Source: JAGOZV01 sp964346445
GTDB taxonomy: Bacteria; Patescibacteriota; Saccharimonadia; Saccharimonadales; Saccharimonadaceae
Assembly (NCBI GenBank): GCA_964346445.1
Contig: CAYFUI010000003.1
Coordinates: forward strand, 1 to 45,029
DNA: 45,029 bases
Reading direction: 5' to 3'
Shown: in pieces, positions 36,971-44,959 of the stretch
How the letters are laid out: each line of letters opens with the position of its first letter
Numbering within the stretch: the stretch's first letter is position 1
Notes under the pieces: generated by a model
What the model was told of the DNA's origin: nothing
The model's input: the letters and a program-made list of their open reading frames with translations, nothing else
The model's database searches: none
Position numbers and translations under genes: made by a program

Positions 36971-38350
36971 TTAAATATCCGCCTTTACTACTTCGCCGCC
37001 GCCCATAACCTCGGTAATATTAGTGACAGCTGCCTGTAGATTAGGAGCGGCTGTAGGGATTGTTTCTATGTTAATATCGGGATAGCCGATAAGGCTAAGA
37101 GCTTCATGAAGTTTAGGAAGATATCTAGGGTCGTCTAGTTTTTTCTTGTTAAAATTATTAATTGTATAAATGATCAATTTATTATCCTTCTCTTGAAAAT
37201 TATGATGACACTTCACTACAAGGCTGCCAAGTGCCATGTGTAAGTTTTTGGTGGCTTTTATAAGCTCTTGCCAGTTAAACGGCGCGCTTATACTTGGGGG
37301 TGTAGTGGCTTTGAGTGGTTTGCTTTGCACCTCCTTAGCCTGTTTGTTAATTTGTTGTTTATTTTTAGCGGGTGTGGCTTTAGGGTTAGTGGGCGCTTGA
37401 AGGTTGTTGGTGGCCGCCTGTTCGCCTAATGCTACCATAATTTTTATATCGATATAGTCGCCACGTGGATTAATTTCACTAAGCTTAGCTAAAAGTGGAA
37501 TTAAGAAAGGCTGATTGGCTGAATTTTCAATAATGTAATTTAACAATTGGTCTAACAAGGTGCCTCCGCTAACACCCTGGTTAGTGATAGTTTCTAGTTG
37601 TTGTTTAATTTGTTCAAAATTTTGTGCTTTTGCAGCCTGCAGCAGGTCTTCAAGCTCTTGTTGGGGTGCCAGTCCTAGCGTATCTATTATCAGTTCTTGA
37701 TTAATTTCTTTAGAACCACCTAGTGCAACTATTTGGTCTAGTAGGCTTAAAGCGTCACGCATGCTACCCCGTGCTTGTTGGGCGATTAAAGAAAGTGCTT
37801 GTTTATTAATTTTAAGACCTTCGGTTTGAGCCACCTTACTTAAATGCTCACTAATGGCGCCAGTTGGTATTAATTTAAAAGCAAAGTGCTGAGTGCGGCT
37901 AATAATGGTGTCAGGTAGTTTGTCCGGGTTGGTAGTAGCTAGAATGAAAACAACATGTGCTGGCGGCTCTTCGAGGGTTTTAAGTAGTGCATTAAAAGCA
38001 GAATTTGATAACATGTGAACTTCATCGATGATGTAAACCTTCTTGGCGGAAGCAACCGGTGCAATTTGCACTTTCTCGCGAAGATCGCGCACATCTTCGA
38101 CGCTGTTATTGCTGGCTGCGTCTATTTCTATAATATCTAACGGCGAAGCGGCTTGCTCCTGGCCAGTAATTTCGGCTGCCAATATACGGGCAATAGATGT
38201 CTTGCCTACACCACGTGGCCCTGTAAAAAGGTAAGCATGGGATACTAATTTTTTTTGCAAAGCCCTTTGCAGCACTGAAGTAATATGAGGTTGGCCGATG
38301 ACCTCCTCTAATTTCTTACTACGATGTTTTCTATATAATGCTTGAGCCAT
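36971..38350 (-). CDS. dnaX: DNA polymerase III clamp-loader subunit gamma/tau, no zinc module
   Basis: This AAA+ ATPase loads the sliding clamp. The 459-aa product has Walker A GPRGVGKTSIARILA, Walker B YIIDEVHMLS, NALLKTLEEPPAHVVFILAT, and the arginine finger segment ISRTQHF. Between helix IARILAAE and DIIEIDAASNN the family normally has a four-cysteine zinc module of about 20 extra residues; here only TGQEQAASPL remains. The C-terminal region ends in a short domain after a Lys/Pro/Thr linker, so a tau-like tail is reduced. I prefer ATG 38350 (MAQALYRKHR) over the TTG at 38359. Confidence 0.95.
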   Translation of the reverse strand: MAQALYRKHRSKKLEEVIGQPHITSVLQRALQKKLVSHAYLFTGPRGVGKTSIARILAAEITGQEQAASPLDIIEIDAASNNSVEDVRDLREKVQIAPVASAKKVYIIDEVHMLSNSAFNALLKTLEEPPAHVVFILATTNPDKLPDTIISRTQHFAFKLIPTGAISEHLSKVAQTEGLKINKQALSLIAQQARGSMRDALSLLDQIVALGGSKEINQELIIDTLGLAPQQELEDLLQAAKAQNFEQIKQQLETITNQGVSGGTLLDQLLNYIIENSANQPFLIPLLAKLSEINPRGDYIDIKIMVALGEQAATNNLQAPTNPKATPAKNKQQINKQAKEVQSKPLKATTPPSISAPFNWQELIKATKNLHMALGSLVVKCHHNFQEKDNKLIIYTINNFNKKKLDDPRYLPKLHEALSLIGYPDINIETIPTAAPNLQAAVTNITEVMGGGEVVKADI

Positions 38351-38399
38351 AAATATCAATGCCTATCAGTCTTATTTTACGCTAAATAATGCTAATAAG

Positions 38400-38918
38400 C
38401 TAGAGAGCCGCTTCAACCGCTGCCCATGTGGCATCTGGGTTGTTGCTTGGAATAATAATAGTAACTTGTGAGCCTTCAACTAATTTAAAGTATGTGACGC
38501 TGGCAAGTAGAATCCTATACTCTTTGCCCCCTGCCTCAACGTAATAGGTGCCATCGTGCTCTGTTAGTGTACCAATGACCTGACGCCGCTCAACTTGGTT
38601 AATCTGTTTATAAATAAAGCGTCCATCTTCGGCAATAGTTAGTTTGAGGATATCACCTTCTACTAATTTGGACTTGCTGGCATAGTTCACAGGCACCGGA
38701 TATTCTTTTCCGTCTGCATCAACAAACTTTTGTCCATCAAAAACACCTTCTATGACCTTACCGGTTGGCACTTCAGTTGGGCTAGTCCGGACTGGGCCTA
38801 TTTGGAGGTCTTCACCGCCTAAGCTAAGTATAAGTTCTTTAGCAGCGGCTAAATTAACTTCCGCCTCTTGCAATAGGCTATGAAGCCTTTTTACTTGTTT
38901 TTCTGGTAACTCAGACAT
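38400..38918 (-). CDS. hypothetical protein with two repeated beta-barrel-like units (172 aa)
   Basis: I do not recognise the family. An N-terminal helix (residues 1-35, heptad-like) is followed by two similar units. The first is about residues 52-100 (VIEGVFDGQKFVDADGKEYP, then LVEGDILKLTI). The second is about residues 112-155 (IGTLTEHDGTYYVEAGGKEY, then LVEGSQVTIII). Each looks like a small beta barrel. It is acidic and has no membrane segment. ATG 38918 fits a GGGG before it and the consensus promoter; a longer frame to 38975 would start inside the leader. It is probably the first gene of the dnaX-dnaB operon, so a role near replication or translation is possible. Confidence 0.65.
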   Translation of the reverse strand: MSELPEKQVKRLHSLLQEAEVNLAAAKELILSLGGEDLQIGPVRTSPTEVPTGKVIEGVFDGQKFVDADGKEYPVPVNYASKSKLVEGDILKLTIAEDGRFIYKQINQVERRQVIGTLTEHDGTYYVEAGGKEYRILLASVTYFKLVEGSQVTIIIPSNNPDATWAAVEAAL

Positions 38919-38965
38919 TTCTACCCCGCATTCTTTATGTCTATTTTTGAATAATACTATTCTTA

Positions 38966-38994
38966 TATATACCAATTGTTATTCATATTGTCAA
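38966..38994 (-). promoter_or_regulatory. promoter of the dnaX operon
   Basis: On the minus strand TTGACA (38989-38994), a 17-nt spacer and TATATA (38966-38971) with an extended TG. The leader is about 40 nt. It lies just beyond the rplL terminator. Confidence 0.7.
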
Positions 38995-39067
38995 ATTAGT
39001 TTTTTATCCACAAAGAAAACAGATGTATATATAAATGTGTTGTATATATTACCAAGACAAATTAACA

Positions 39068-39099
39068 AAAATATCCGCCACCTAGGTGACGGATATTTT
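39068..39099 (-). terminator. intrinsic terminator of rplJ-rplL
   Basis: A 16-bp inverted repeat centred at 39083/39084 with one non-Watson-Crick pair that is U-G on the minus-strand RNA but C-A on the plus strand. On the minus strand the stem ends in a run of T. It lies 31 nt past the rplL stop codon. Confidence 0.85.
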
Positions 39100-39130
39100 G
39101 TAGTAAAACAATTTACCAATGTTGCTTGAA

Positions 39131-39532
39131 TTAAACTAATTCTACGCTTGCACCAGCCTCTTCTAGAGTTTTCTTAGCGGTTTCGGCTTCTTCTTTAGAA
39201 ACCTTTTCTTTAATAGCGCTTGGTGCATTGTCTACAAGGGCTTTAGCCTCTCCTAGTCCTAAGCCAGTAATTTCTTTAACTGCCTTGATGACAGCTACTT
39301 TTTGATTTCCAGCGTCCGTCATGTTTACAGTGTATTCTGATTTCTCCTCTTCAGCAGCTGCTCCACCTTCTGCTGGTGCGGCAGCGACTGCCACTGCTGG
39401 TGCGGCTGCGCTTACGCCCCACTCTTCTTCTAAATGTTTAACAACTTGGCTTAACTCTAAAGCTGTAAGCTTATTAAGTTCATCAACAATTTTTTGTTGA
39501 GCAGCTGTTAGTTTTACTTCTTTTTCAGCCAT
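39131..39532 (-). CDS. rplL: 50S ribosomal protein L7/L12
   Basis: The stalk protein that recruits translation GTPases. The 133-aa product has the N-terminal dimerisation helices (residues 1-40), a flexible Ala/Pro-rich hinge (residues about 45-65) and the C-terminal domain with [22 protein letters not shown]. The length is slightly above the common 120-125 because of the hinge. It has an AAGGAG ribosome-binding site and follows rplJ; an intrinsic terminator follows. Confidence 0.97.
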   Translation of the reverse strand: MAEKEVKLTAAQQKIVDELNKLTALELSQVVKHLEEEWGVSAAAPAVAVAAAPAEGGAAAEEEKSEYTVNMTDAGNQKVAVIKAVKEITGLGLGEAKALVDNAPSAIKEKVSKEEAETAKKTLEEAGASVELV

Positions 39533-39610
39533 AATACTTCTCCTTATAAAATTTATATAATTATATTTTAGTTACAAAATAACAACAGTTACTTACTGTA
39601 TATGGTCCTG

Positions 39611-40138
39611 CTATAAAGATTCGGCACGTTGTGAAAGCACCTGCGCAAACCCGCGCTGAGCACCATTAGCCACTCCCAAGAATTGACTAAGTGGAGCAGC
39701 GATAACGCTAACCATTTGTCCGCGTAATTGCTCTTTAGTAGGTAAGCTAGCCAGTGCGTTGACTTCTTCGGTGTTAAACATAGCACCAGTTGCATCAAAA
39801 CCAGTTACTAGTTTTACCGAAGGGTGTTCTTTAGCAAATTTTGCTAATATTTGGGCTGGCGCTACTTCATCCTCTTCAGAAAAGGCGTAAATTAATTGCC
39901 CTTTTAGTAATGAAAAGTCAGCATCTTTTAGTTTTTCATGGTTGCCTAAGGCAACTTTCACTAAGCGGTTTTTAACAACTTTTATTGTAATGTTTTGTTC
40001 ACGGGCCATCTTCCTAAGAATTTGTAGCTCGGGGACTGTTACCCCAGGGTAAGAGGCAGCCGCGGTGGCCTTAGCACTGTTAAGTAATTGTGTTAATTCT
40101 GCAACCAACTGTTCTTTTTTATCGCGTGATATTGCCAT
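39611..40138 (-). CDS. rplJ: 50S ribosomal protein L10
   Basis: L10 anchors the L7/L12 dimers on the ribosome through its C-terminal helix. The 175-aa product begins MAISRDKKEQLVAELTQLL, with the VTVPELQILRKMAREQNITI core and the NRLVKVAL motif. The end (LGVANGAQRGFAQVLSQRAE) is the L12-binding helix region. It is preceded by AAGGAG and a 200-nt structured leader. In other bacteria L10-L12 binds such a leader to repress its own operon. Confidence 0.96.
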   Translation of the reverse strand: MAISRDKKEQLVAELTQLLNSAKATAAASYPGVTVPELQILRKMAREQNITIKVVKNRLVKVALGNHEKLKDADFSLLKGQLIYAFSEEDEVAPAQILAKFAKEHPSVKLVTGFDATGAMFNTEEVNALASLPTKEQLRGQMVSVIAAPLSQFLGVANGAQRGFAQVLSQRAESL

Positions 40139-40340
40139 AAAATCTCCTTGGTTACATAATAATTAATTTAATTGTAATAATTGGTAAATTGTTAAGGTCC
40201 GGACAGTGGCGTACTAAAAACAAAAAGCCTTTGGTTCTCGCACTGCCAAAGACTATAGTTACAAATATAATTTGTACATTCCTAGGTGGTTGCTAATTGC
40301 TTTAAACGCTATGCGTGACCACTGTCTTTGGTGATGTCCA
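40139..40340 (-). promoter_or_regulatory. L10 leader RNA with attenuator
   Basis: The untranslated leader of rplJL is about 200 nt. A closing stem of 8 perfect pairs joins the transcript's 5' end (40319-40326) with 40202-40209. Inside lies a terminator hairpin, and a competing arm at 40324-40331 is perfectly complementary to its 5' side. It resembles the L10 leader family, where the L10-L12 complex binds a kink-turn near the 5' stem. I cannot confirm the kink-turn by eye. It takes up most of the only gap near 300 bases in the window (40139-40438). Confidence 0.75.
40211..40253 (-). terminator. attenuator hairpin in the rplJL leader
   Basis: On the minus strand GTCTTTGG (40246-40253) pairs with CCAAAGGC (40227-40234) across an 11-nt loop, 8 pairs with one G-U, and is followed by TTTTTGTTTTT. 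This is a classic intrinsic terminator placed before the first gene. Confidence 0.75.
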
Positions 40341-40346
40341 GGCTAT

Positions 40347-40355
40347 ATAATAGCA
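40347..40355 (-). promoter_or_regulatory. extended -10 of rplJ-rplL
   Basis: TGCTATTAT on the minus strand, predicting a transcript start near 40340 at the 5' end of the leader stem. Confidence 0.6.
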
Positions 40356-40420
40356 AAAAATTAGAAAAATTACAAGCCTACAAGCGACCGGGGGTATGTA
40401 TGGACTTATTGTTATATTTA

Positions 40421-40429
40421 TGATATAAT
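40421..40429 (+). promoter_or_regulatory. extended -10 of the 387-aa orphan
   Basis: TGATATAAT ends 9 nt before ATG 40439; the leader would be about 3 nt. No ribosome-binding site is present. It is divergent from the rplJL promoter. Confidence 0.65.
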
Positions 40430-40438
40430 AGTTAAGTT

Positions 40439-41602
40439 ATGAAAGAGAGTCTCACCACGTCTGAGGAAGGCCTTAGGAGCCCTGAGCATGCTTTGATTCC
40501 ACAAGCTATTAAAGAGGGGTACAAACCTTGGGGGGCTACTCCTATGGGTAGCCCACTTACAAACCCGATAGTTAACTGGCGTTTTGAGAGCCATGCTCAG
40601 CAGGAGGCTGAGATGATAGCCTATGGGTATAATGACCCTGAGTTTAATAAAATGGCGCCATATGTCGAGAAAGCTATTTTCACCCGTAACCAGGCCAGGT
40701 TGGCCCGTGCCGGCGAAGCGCGTTGCTTTGTGTTGCACCCGGAGAGGCCTATAGCAAGAGAGATTCTCACAAAAGCAGAATTAGGCTTAGCGGAACCTCA
40801 CGAGCTTTTATATATAATGACCCAGCGTGGCATGCAAAGCATAGAATTAGGTAAAGTTACCCACCTTTATGGAGGGGAGCGACTGAACTATGCAAGAACC
40901 ATGAAAGCTGAGACGATGGCATTACTAAATGACCTAAGCATGATGAGCGCCTATTTAGAGAATCCAGAAAAAAATAATTTGAACCTTGACCAGTTGCAGT
41001 ACGCCAAAACAGTAGAGGACCTTGAGCTACTTGAAGGTATCATCTCTACTAGTGGTGCGAGCTCTAGCGTGGAGATAATGGATAGTTTAGACCACACTTA
41101 TTTTAGGTTGGCTGGGCGTGATTGGGACGCACCAATGCGTGAAGCAAAAGTAAGCCATTCAGCAAAACCAAGTGGCATGGCTGGTTCACCTATGGATAAT
41201 CAAATTATCTCATTCAAGCGTAAAAGCCGCTTAGGCAAGGTTGGGCAGACAGAAATAGTGATGAGGACATCTTTTATGGTTAACCTTGATGAAAAGGCTT
41301 CGAGTATTGATACTAGAGTGCTACAAAGGGTCAAGGCCTTAAACAATAGCCCCGACTTTTCTGAAAAAATACTCAGCGACCAGGTAGGTTTAATTAAAGA
41401 AATAGAAAGAGTGGGGCTAGACAAGGACCCATATAGCTTTATTTTGGTATCTTCTACTGTTTATGCAAAAAATGCCAATAATCGTCATGAAATTGAAAAA
41501 ATGATCAATCAAAGCGCCAAAGAGAATAGGTTTAGCGAAACCTATTGGACGCATACCTATGAGCACCCAACAGTTGAAGAGTCAGTTGATATCCTTGGGT
41601 AG
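40439..41602 (+). CDS. hypothetical protein (387 aa)
   Basis: I do not recognise it. The product is soluble and mostly helical, with no signal peptide or membrane helix, and only one cysteine (EARCFVLHPERP). The N-terminal 60 residues contain PWGATPMGSPLTNPIVNW, perhaps an extended loop. Residues about 60-160 are helical and charged. Residues about 255-330 read like beta strands followed by helices. It is the only plus-strand gene in a cluster of ribosomal protein operons and lies between rplJ and dcd. Its last 21 nt overlap the end of dcd on the other strand. An intact frame and a clear promoter make it a real gene. Confidence 0.65.
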   Translation: MKESLTTSEEGLRSPEHALIPQAIKEGYKPWGATPMGSPLTNPIVNWRFESHAQQEAEMIAYGYNDPEFNKMAPYVEKAIFTRNQARLARAGEARCFVLHPERPIAREILTKAELGLAEPHELLYIMTQRGMQSIELGKVTHLYGGERLNYARTMKAETMALLNDLSMMSAYLENPEKNNLNLDQLQYAKTVEDLELLEGIISTSGASSSVEIMDSLDHTYFRLAGRDWDAPMREAKVSHSAKPSGMAGSPMDNQIISFKRKSRLGKVGQTEIVMRTSFMVNLDEKASSIDTRVLQRVKALNNSPDFSEKILSDQVGLIKEIERVGLDKDPYSFILVSSTVYAKNANNRHEIEKMINQSAKENRFSETYWTHTYEHPTVEESVDILG

Positions 41603-42301
41603 GCCACTAATAGGTAGTGGCATGATGCGTTGGTCTTTATAGGCACGCGGCAACATCATGCTTGGTTGCCACGTACGCTTAAGTTCATCAAGGTTGTCGG
41701 TGTGTTGGTATTTGCCACTAATTCCACCCCTACCCTGGCTATAGCTTCCTTCAACTGAACCGGTCGTGTGAAATATAAGTTGACCAATTCTTTCGCCAAC
41801 CGGTAGAACTACCGATTCGTGTTTATTAAGATTGTAAATTTCTAAAGTAATACGGTTTATGTAGCCCGGATCGACCCACCCCGCATCAAAGCACACGGCG
41901 ACGCCATTACGCCCCCAGCTGGAACGCGATTTAACTTCGCACGCTCCACCTTCTGCTCTTATGCCGATAAATTCATGAGTATGCGCTAATATTCTCTCAC
42001 CAGGTTTTAAGACAATTACTGGGTGATTCGGTGGAATATTTTTTAGCATTCTAAAGCCACTATCTTTAGCCCATTCTTTATGTGGTTTTGCCTTAAATGG
42101 GCCTTTAAAGTAGCGTTCCACCTCTTCTTGGTCAAAAGGGTTATAAACAGCTGAAGCAGCATTAGCCTCTTGTTCGTAGTAATAATAACCTAACGTGAAA
42201 TCTAAGCTTGCTTCGGAAATGTAAGAGGGGTTGTGAGGCTCGCAAACTATTACCCCCTGCTTGATTGCCTCTTTTATTTGCGAATTACTATACACACTCA
42301 T
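41582..42301 (-). CDS. dcd: dCTP deaminase/dUTPase family protein
   Basis: This trimeric enzyme family converts dCTP to dUTP, or dCTP to dUMP in the bifunctional form. The 239-aa product has LKPGERILAHTHEFIGI, KSRSSWGRNGVAV, FDAGWVDPGYINRITLEIYNL with the catalytic Glu, and PVGERIGQLIF, followed by the C-terminal segment GISGKYQ. At 239 aa it is longer than the common 190, through an insertion near residues 45-85. Start ATG 42301 is preceded by AGGGGGTG. It lies 45 nt behind rplA, so nucleotide supply may share the ribosomal operon's control. Confidence 0.87.
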   Translation of the reverse strand: MSVYSNSQIKEAIKQGVIVCEPHNPSYISEASLDFTLGYYYYEQEANAASAVYNPFDQEEVERYFKGPFKAKPHKEWAKDSGFRMLKNIPPNHPVIVLKPGERILAHTHEFIGIRAEGGACEVKSRSSWGRNGVAVCFDAGWVDPGYINRITLEIYNLNKHESVVLPVGERIGQLIFHTTGSVEGSYSQGRGGISGKYQHTDNLDELKRTWQPSMMLPRAYKDQRIMPLPISGLPKDIN

Positions 42302-42346
42302 AAAACACCCCCTAAATTATTATTAAACGAAGTAATTAAAAGCTTG

Positions 42347-43393
42347 TTAAATATTAGCGAATTCAACTTTAATGGCTGGACCATGGGTGGTGGTTATAGT
42401 TAGAGATTTAATATAAACACCTTTAAGTGATGTTGGCTTTTGGCTAATCAAACTATTAATGAAAGTGTTAACATTTTCTTCTAATTTTTCTTTTCCAAAA
42501 GACACCTTACCAACACCTAGATGAACGATGGCCTGCTTGTCAACGCGGTATTCTACTTTACCAGCTTTAGCGTCTTTAACAGCTTTTGTCAGGTTAGTCG
42601 TCACGGTTCCAGCTTTAGGGTTAGGCATTAAGCCGCGTGGCCCTAATAGTCGTGCATACTTAGCAAGCTTAGGCACGTATTGAGGGGTGACAATTAAAAC
42701 ATCAAAGTTAAGCTCTTCTTTATCTAGCTGCTTTAAGAACTCCTCGTCTTTTACAATGTCGGCACCAGCTTTTTTAGCAGCCTCATGTTCGGCTTCTGGT
42801 GCAAAGACGGCTACATTAATTTTTTTACCAGTTCCATGTGGTAATTGGACCGTTGCGCGAACATTCTGGTCAGCTTGTCGTGGGTCTACGCCTAAGCGTG
42901 CATGCACTTCGACGCTGGCATCATATTTTGAAGGGCTTGTTACTGTAGCTAGGTTAACAGCTTCTTGGATAGTGTAAAGTTTATCTTTTTCAATTTTTTT
43001 AGCCGCTTCCTGGTAGGCTTTGCCTCGCCTTTCAAGTAGTGGGCGAGTTACTGGCTTTGGGCCTTTTTTGACAGTTGCTTCCGCACCCTCTTCTAGTGGC
43101 GTTGTGTCACCAGCAGCTTTGCGCGCTTCTTTCTCTGCCTTTTCTTCGGCCTCTTTTAGTGCTTTGGCACTACGCTTACCAGCCTTTGCAGTTTTGACTT
43201 CCTCTTTAACTTCCTCTTTAGTTTCGTCTACAGCTTCAACGACAACCTCTTCAGTTTCTTTTACTGTAGCGGCTTCTACTTGATTAGTTTTAGCCTCTTT
43301 AATTTTTTCTTGGATTTGCGCTATAGTGTTCTTCTCAGTAACATCTAAGCCCATATCCTTAGCCTCTTTTAATAGGTCTGCTTTTTTTGCCAT
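42347..43393 (-). CDS. rplA: 50S ribosomal protein L1 with a long N-terminal extension
   Basis: L1 binds 23S rRNA at the mobile stalk. Residues about 121-348 make up a canonical L1 of about 228 aa, with [51 protein letters not shown] and a C-terminal ending [16 protein letters not shown]. The first 120 residues are extra: residues about 3-35 ([20 protein letters not shown] and following) look like a SAP/HeH-type nucleic-acid-binding motif, then an Ala/Lys/Glu-rich linker. AAAGGA precedes the start, and no other plausible start would remove the extension. Confidence 0.95.
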   Translation of the reverse strand: MAKKADLLKEAKDMGLDVTEKNTIAQIQEKIKEAKTNQVEAATVKETEEVVVEAVDETKEEVKEEVKTAKAGKRSAKALKEAEEKAEKEARKAAGDTTPLEEGAEATVKKGPKPVTRPLLERRGKAYQEAAKKIEKDKLYTIQEAVNLATVTSPSKYDASVEVHARLGVDPRQADQNVRATVQLPHGTGKKINVAVFAPEAEHEAAKKAGADIVKDEEFLKQLDKEELNFDVLIVTPQYVPKLAKYARLLGPRGLMPNPKAGTVTTNLTKAVKDAKAGKVEYRVDKQAIVHLGVGKVSFGKEKLEENVNTFINSLISQKPTSLKGVYIKSLTITTTHGPAIKVEFANI

Positions 43394-43453
43394 TATATAA
43401 TCCTTTCTGTGGTCTTAACGTACACTTTTTTGTGCACTCCCATCATTGATTTT

Positions 43454-43882
43454 TTAATTATCTGCTATTTCTACACCCATAGAGCGTGCTGATCCTGCCA
43501 CGATCTTCTTTGCACCCTCTAAGTCAATAGCGTTTAGCTGTTCAATTTTAGCATTAGCTATTTCTTCAAGTTGAGCTTGGGTGAGCTTACCAACTTTTTC
43601 AGTATGTGGCTTACCACTACCCTTTTTGATCCCAGCTTTAGCTCGTATCATGTCATCCACGGGCTCACCTAAAGATTTCCAGGTAAAAGTCCTGTCTTCA
43701 TACACCTGAATATGTACAATCACGTCTTTACCCATTAGGTCTTTGGTTGCTTCGTTAAATGGATTAATAAAATCCATCATATTTAAACCCCATTGTCCAA
43801 GAGTGGATCCAACAGGAGGACCAGCCGTTGCCCGGCCAGCCGGAATACGCAACTTCAAGTTGCCGCTAACTTTTTTTGCCAT
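43454..43882 (-). CDS. rplK: 50S ribosomal protein L11
   Basis: L11 forms the GTPase-associated centre with 23S rRNA. The 142-aa product has the N-terminal LRIPAGRATAGPPVGSTLGQ, the NPFNEATKDLMG segment, and the rRNA-binding C-terminal domain with AGSARSMGVEI. The length is canonical. It has a GAGGTAA ribosome-binding site and its own extended -10 about 62 nt upstream. Confidence 0.97.
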   Translation of the reverse strand: MAKKVSGNLKLRIPAGRATAGPPVGSTLGQWGLNMMDFINPFNEATKDLMGKDVIVHIQVYEDRTFTWKSLGEPVDDMIRAKAGIKKGSGKPHTEKVGKLTQAQLEEIANAKIEQLNAIDLEGAKKIVAGSARSMGVEIADN

Positions 43883-43944
43883 AAAAACTTTACCTCTATA
43901 ACTTTATAATTTACTTTTTAATAGTTTATGTGCGTAACTGGTTT

Positions 43945-43953
43945 ATTTTATCA
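43945..43953 (-). promoter_or_regulatory. extended -10 of rplK-rplA-dcd
   Basis: TGATAAAAT on the minus strand in the 96-nt gap between nusG and rplK. It would let rplKA be transcribed apart from secE-nusG. Confidence 0.45.
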
Positions 43954-43978
43954 TAAATGTTACGAAAAATAAAGGGGT

Positions 43979-44530
43979 CTATACCTTCTTAACCTGTAAG
44001 GCATCTAGTTCTACTGGCGTATCACGGCCAAACATACTCACTAGCACCTTAATCTTCCCTTTTTGAGTATCTATTTCGCTAACTGAACCATCAAAACCTT
44101 TAAAAGGGCCATCTGTAATACTGACAACTTCGCCCACCACAAGATTAATACTATGCTTAGGATCTTCTACTCCCATGCGTTTACGTATTTTAGCTATCTC
44201 TTTTTCCGACACAGGTGTAGGCTCTGTAGTGGTACCAACAAAGCCGGTTACTCCTGGTGTATTTCTAACTATATACCAGGTCTCGTCAGTAAGCTCCATC
44301 TCAACCAAGACATATCCCTGGAATATTTTCTTTTCAACAACCTTACGCTTACCATTTTTAATTTCAATTTGTTTTTCCTTAGGCACTATGACGTCAAAAA
44401 TTTTATCTGCAATATCCACGTTGTTAATGCGCTGCTCTATGCTGTCTGCTACTTTTTCCTCATAGCCACTATAAGTATGAATTGCATACCATTGGCGTGA
44501 CGAATCATAGCGTGTTTTACCTTTTCCCAT
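43979..44530 (-). CDS. nusG: transcription termination/antitermination protein NusG
   Basis: The 183-aa factor binds RNA polymerase through its NGN domain (residues 10-115, WYAIHTYSGYEEKVADSIEQ and GYVLVEMELTDETWYIVRNT) and Rho or ribosomal S10 through its C-terminal KOW domain (GEVVSITDGPFKGFDGSVSE). The length and domains are canonical. A GAGGT ribosome-binding site lies before ATG 44530, 6 nt after secE. Confidence 0.97.
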   Translation of the reverse strand: MGKGKTRYDSSRQWYAIHTYSGYEEKVADSIEQRINNVDIADKIFDVIVPKEKQIEIKNGKRKVVEKKIFQGYVLVEMELTDETWYIVRNTPGVTGFVGTTTEPTPVSEKEIAKIRKRMGVEDPKHSINLVVGEVVSITDGPFKGFDGSVSEIDTQKGKIKVLVSMFGRDTPVELDALQVKKV

Positions 44531-44536
44531 ATATGT

Positions 44537-44914
44537 TTACCTCGCTAAAATTAAATTAAATAACTCTTGAAATACAATGTCTATAAGTAGAATCACTACC
44601 GAAAAGAACGCCGTGAATAAAATAACGGCAATGGTAAGGCTCCAAGTTGCCTTGCGGTTTGGCCATTGAACTTTTTTTAGTTCGCGCCATGATTCTTTAA
44701 AGTAATGATTAAGCCGCTCCAGCAACCCTTTCTTTGGCCTCTCCCTCTTTGGATTAGCCGGTTGCTTTGCTTCAGGCTTACCAACAGCCGGTTGAACTTT
44801 TTTAGTACTGATTGGCTTATCAACAACGGTTGTGTCTGTGCTCTTTTTCACAGTTACGGTTGTTTTATTACTTCTCTTTGCAGAACTTTTTGCTTTATTC
44901 TTCTTATTGGACAT
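44537..44914 (-). CDS. secE: preprotein translocase subunit SecE with basic N-terminal extension
   Basis: SecE stabilises SecY in the membrane. The core of about 60 residues has YFKESWRELKKVQWPNRKAT followed by one membrane helix (WSLTIAVILFTAFFSVVILL). About 60 extra N-terminal residues, Lys/Thr/Pro-rich and likely disordered, precede it. I use ATG 44914, which has GGGAG (44920-44924) 5 nt before it, rather than the TTG at 44926. Confidence 0.93.
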   Translation of the reverse strand: MSNKKNKAKSSAKRSNKTTVTVKKSTDTTVVDKPISTKKVQPAVGKPEAKQPANPKRERPKKGLLERLNHYFKESWRELKKVQWPNRKATWSLTIAVILFTAFFSVVILLIDIVFQELFNLILAR

Positions 44915-44933
44915 AAATTCTCCCAATTAAAAT

Positions 44934-44950
44934 AGTCTGCTATGCAGACT
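44934..44950 (-). promoter_or_regulatory. hairpin in the secE leader
   Basis: AGTCTGC and GCAGACT pair perfectly over a 3-nt loop. The predicted transcript start near 44953 places it at the very 5' end of the secE-nusG mRNA. No U-tract follows, so it is not a terminator; it may stabilise the mRNA. Confidence 0.55.
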
Positions 44951-44959
44951 GTCAAGCTT

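Noticed and set aside
40418..40738. 106-codon open frame antisense to the 387-aa gene
   Set aside because: It is antisense to a longer, promoter-supported gene and has no recognisable features.
43394..43453. Hairpin before rplA (GTGCAC and GTGTAC around six A) as an L1-binding regulatory site
   Set aside because: The stem is only six pairs with one G-U, and the L1 target consensus is not visible.
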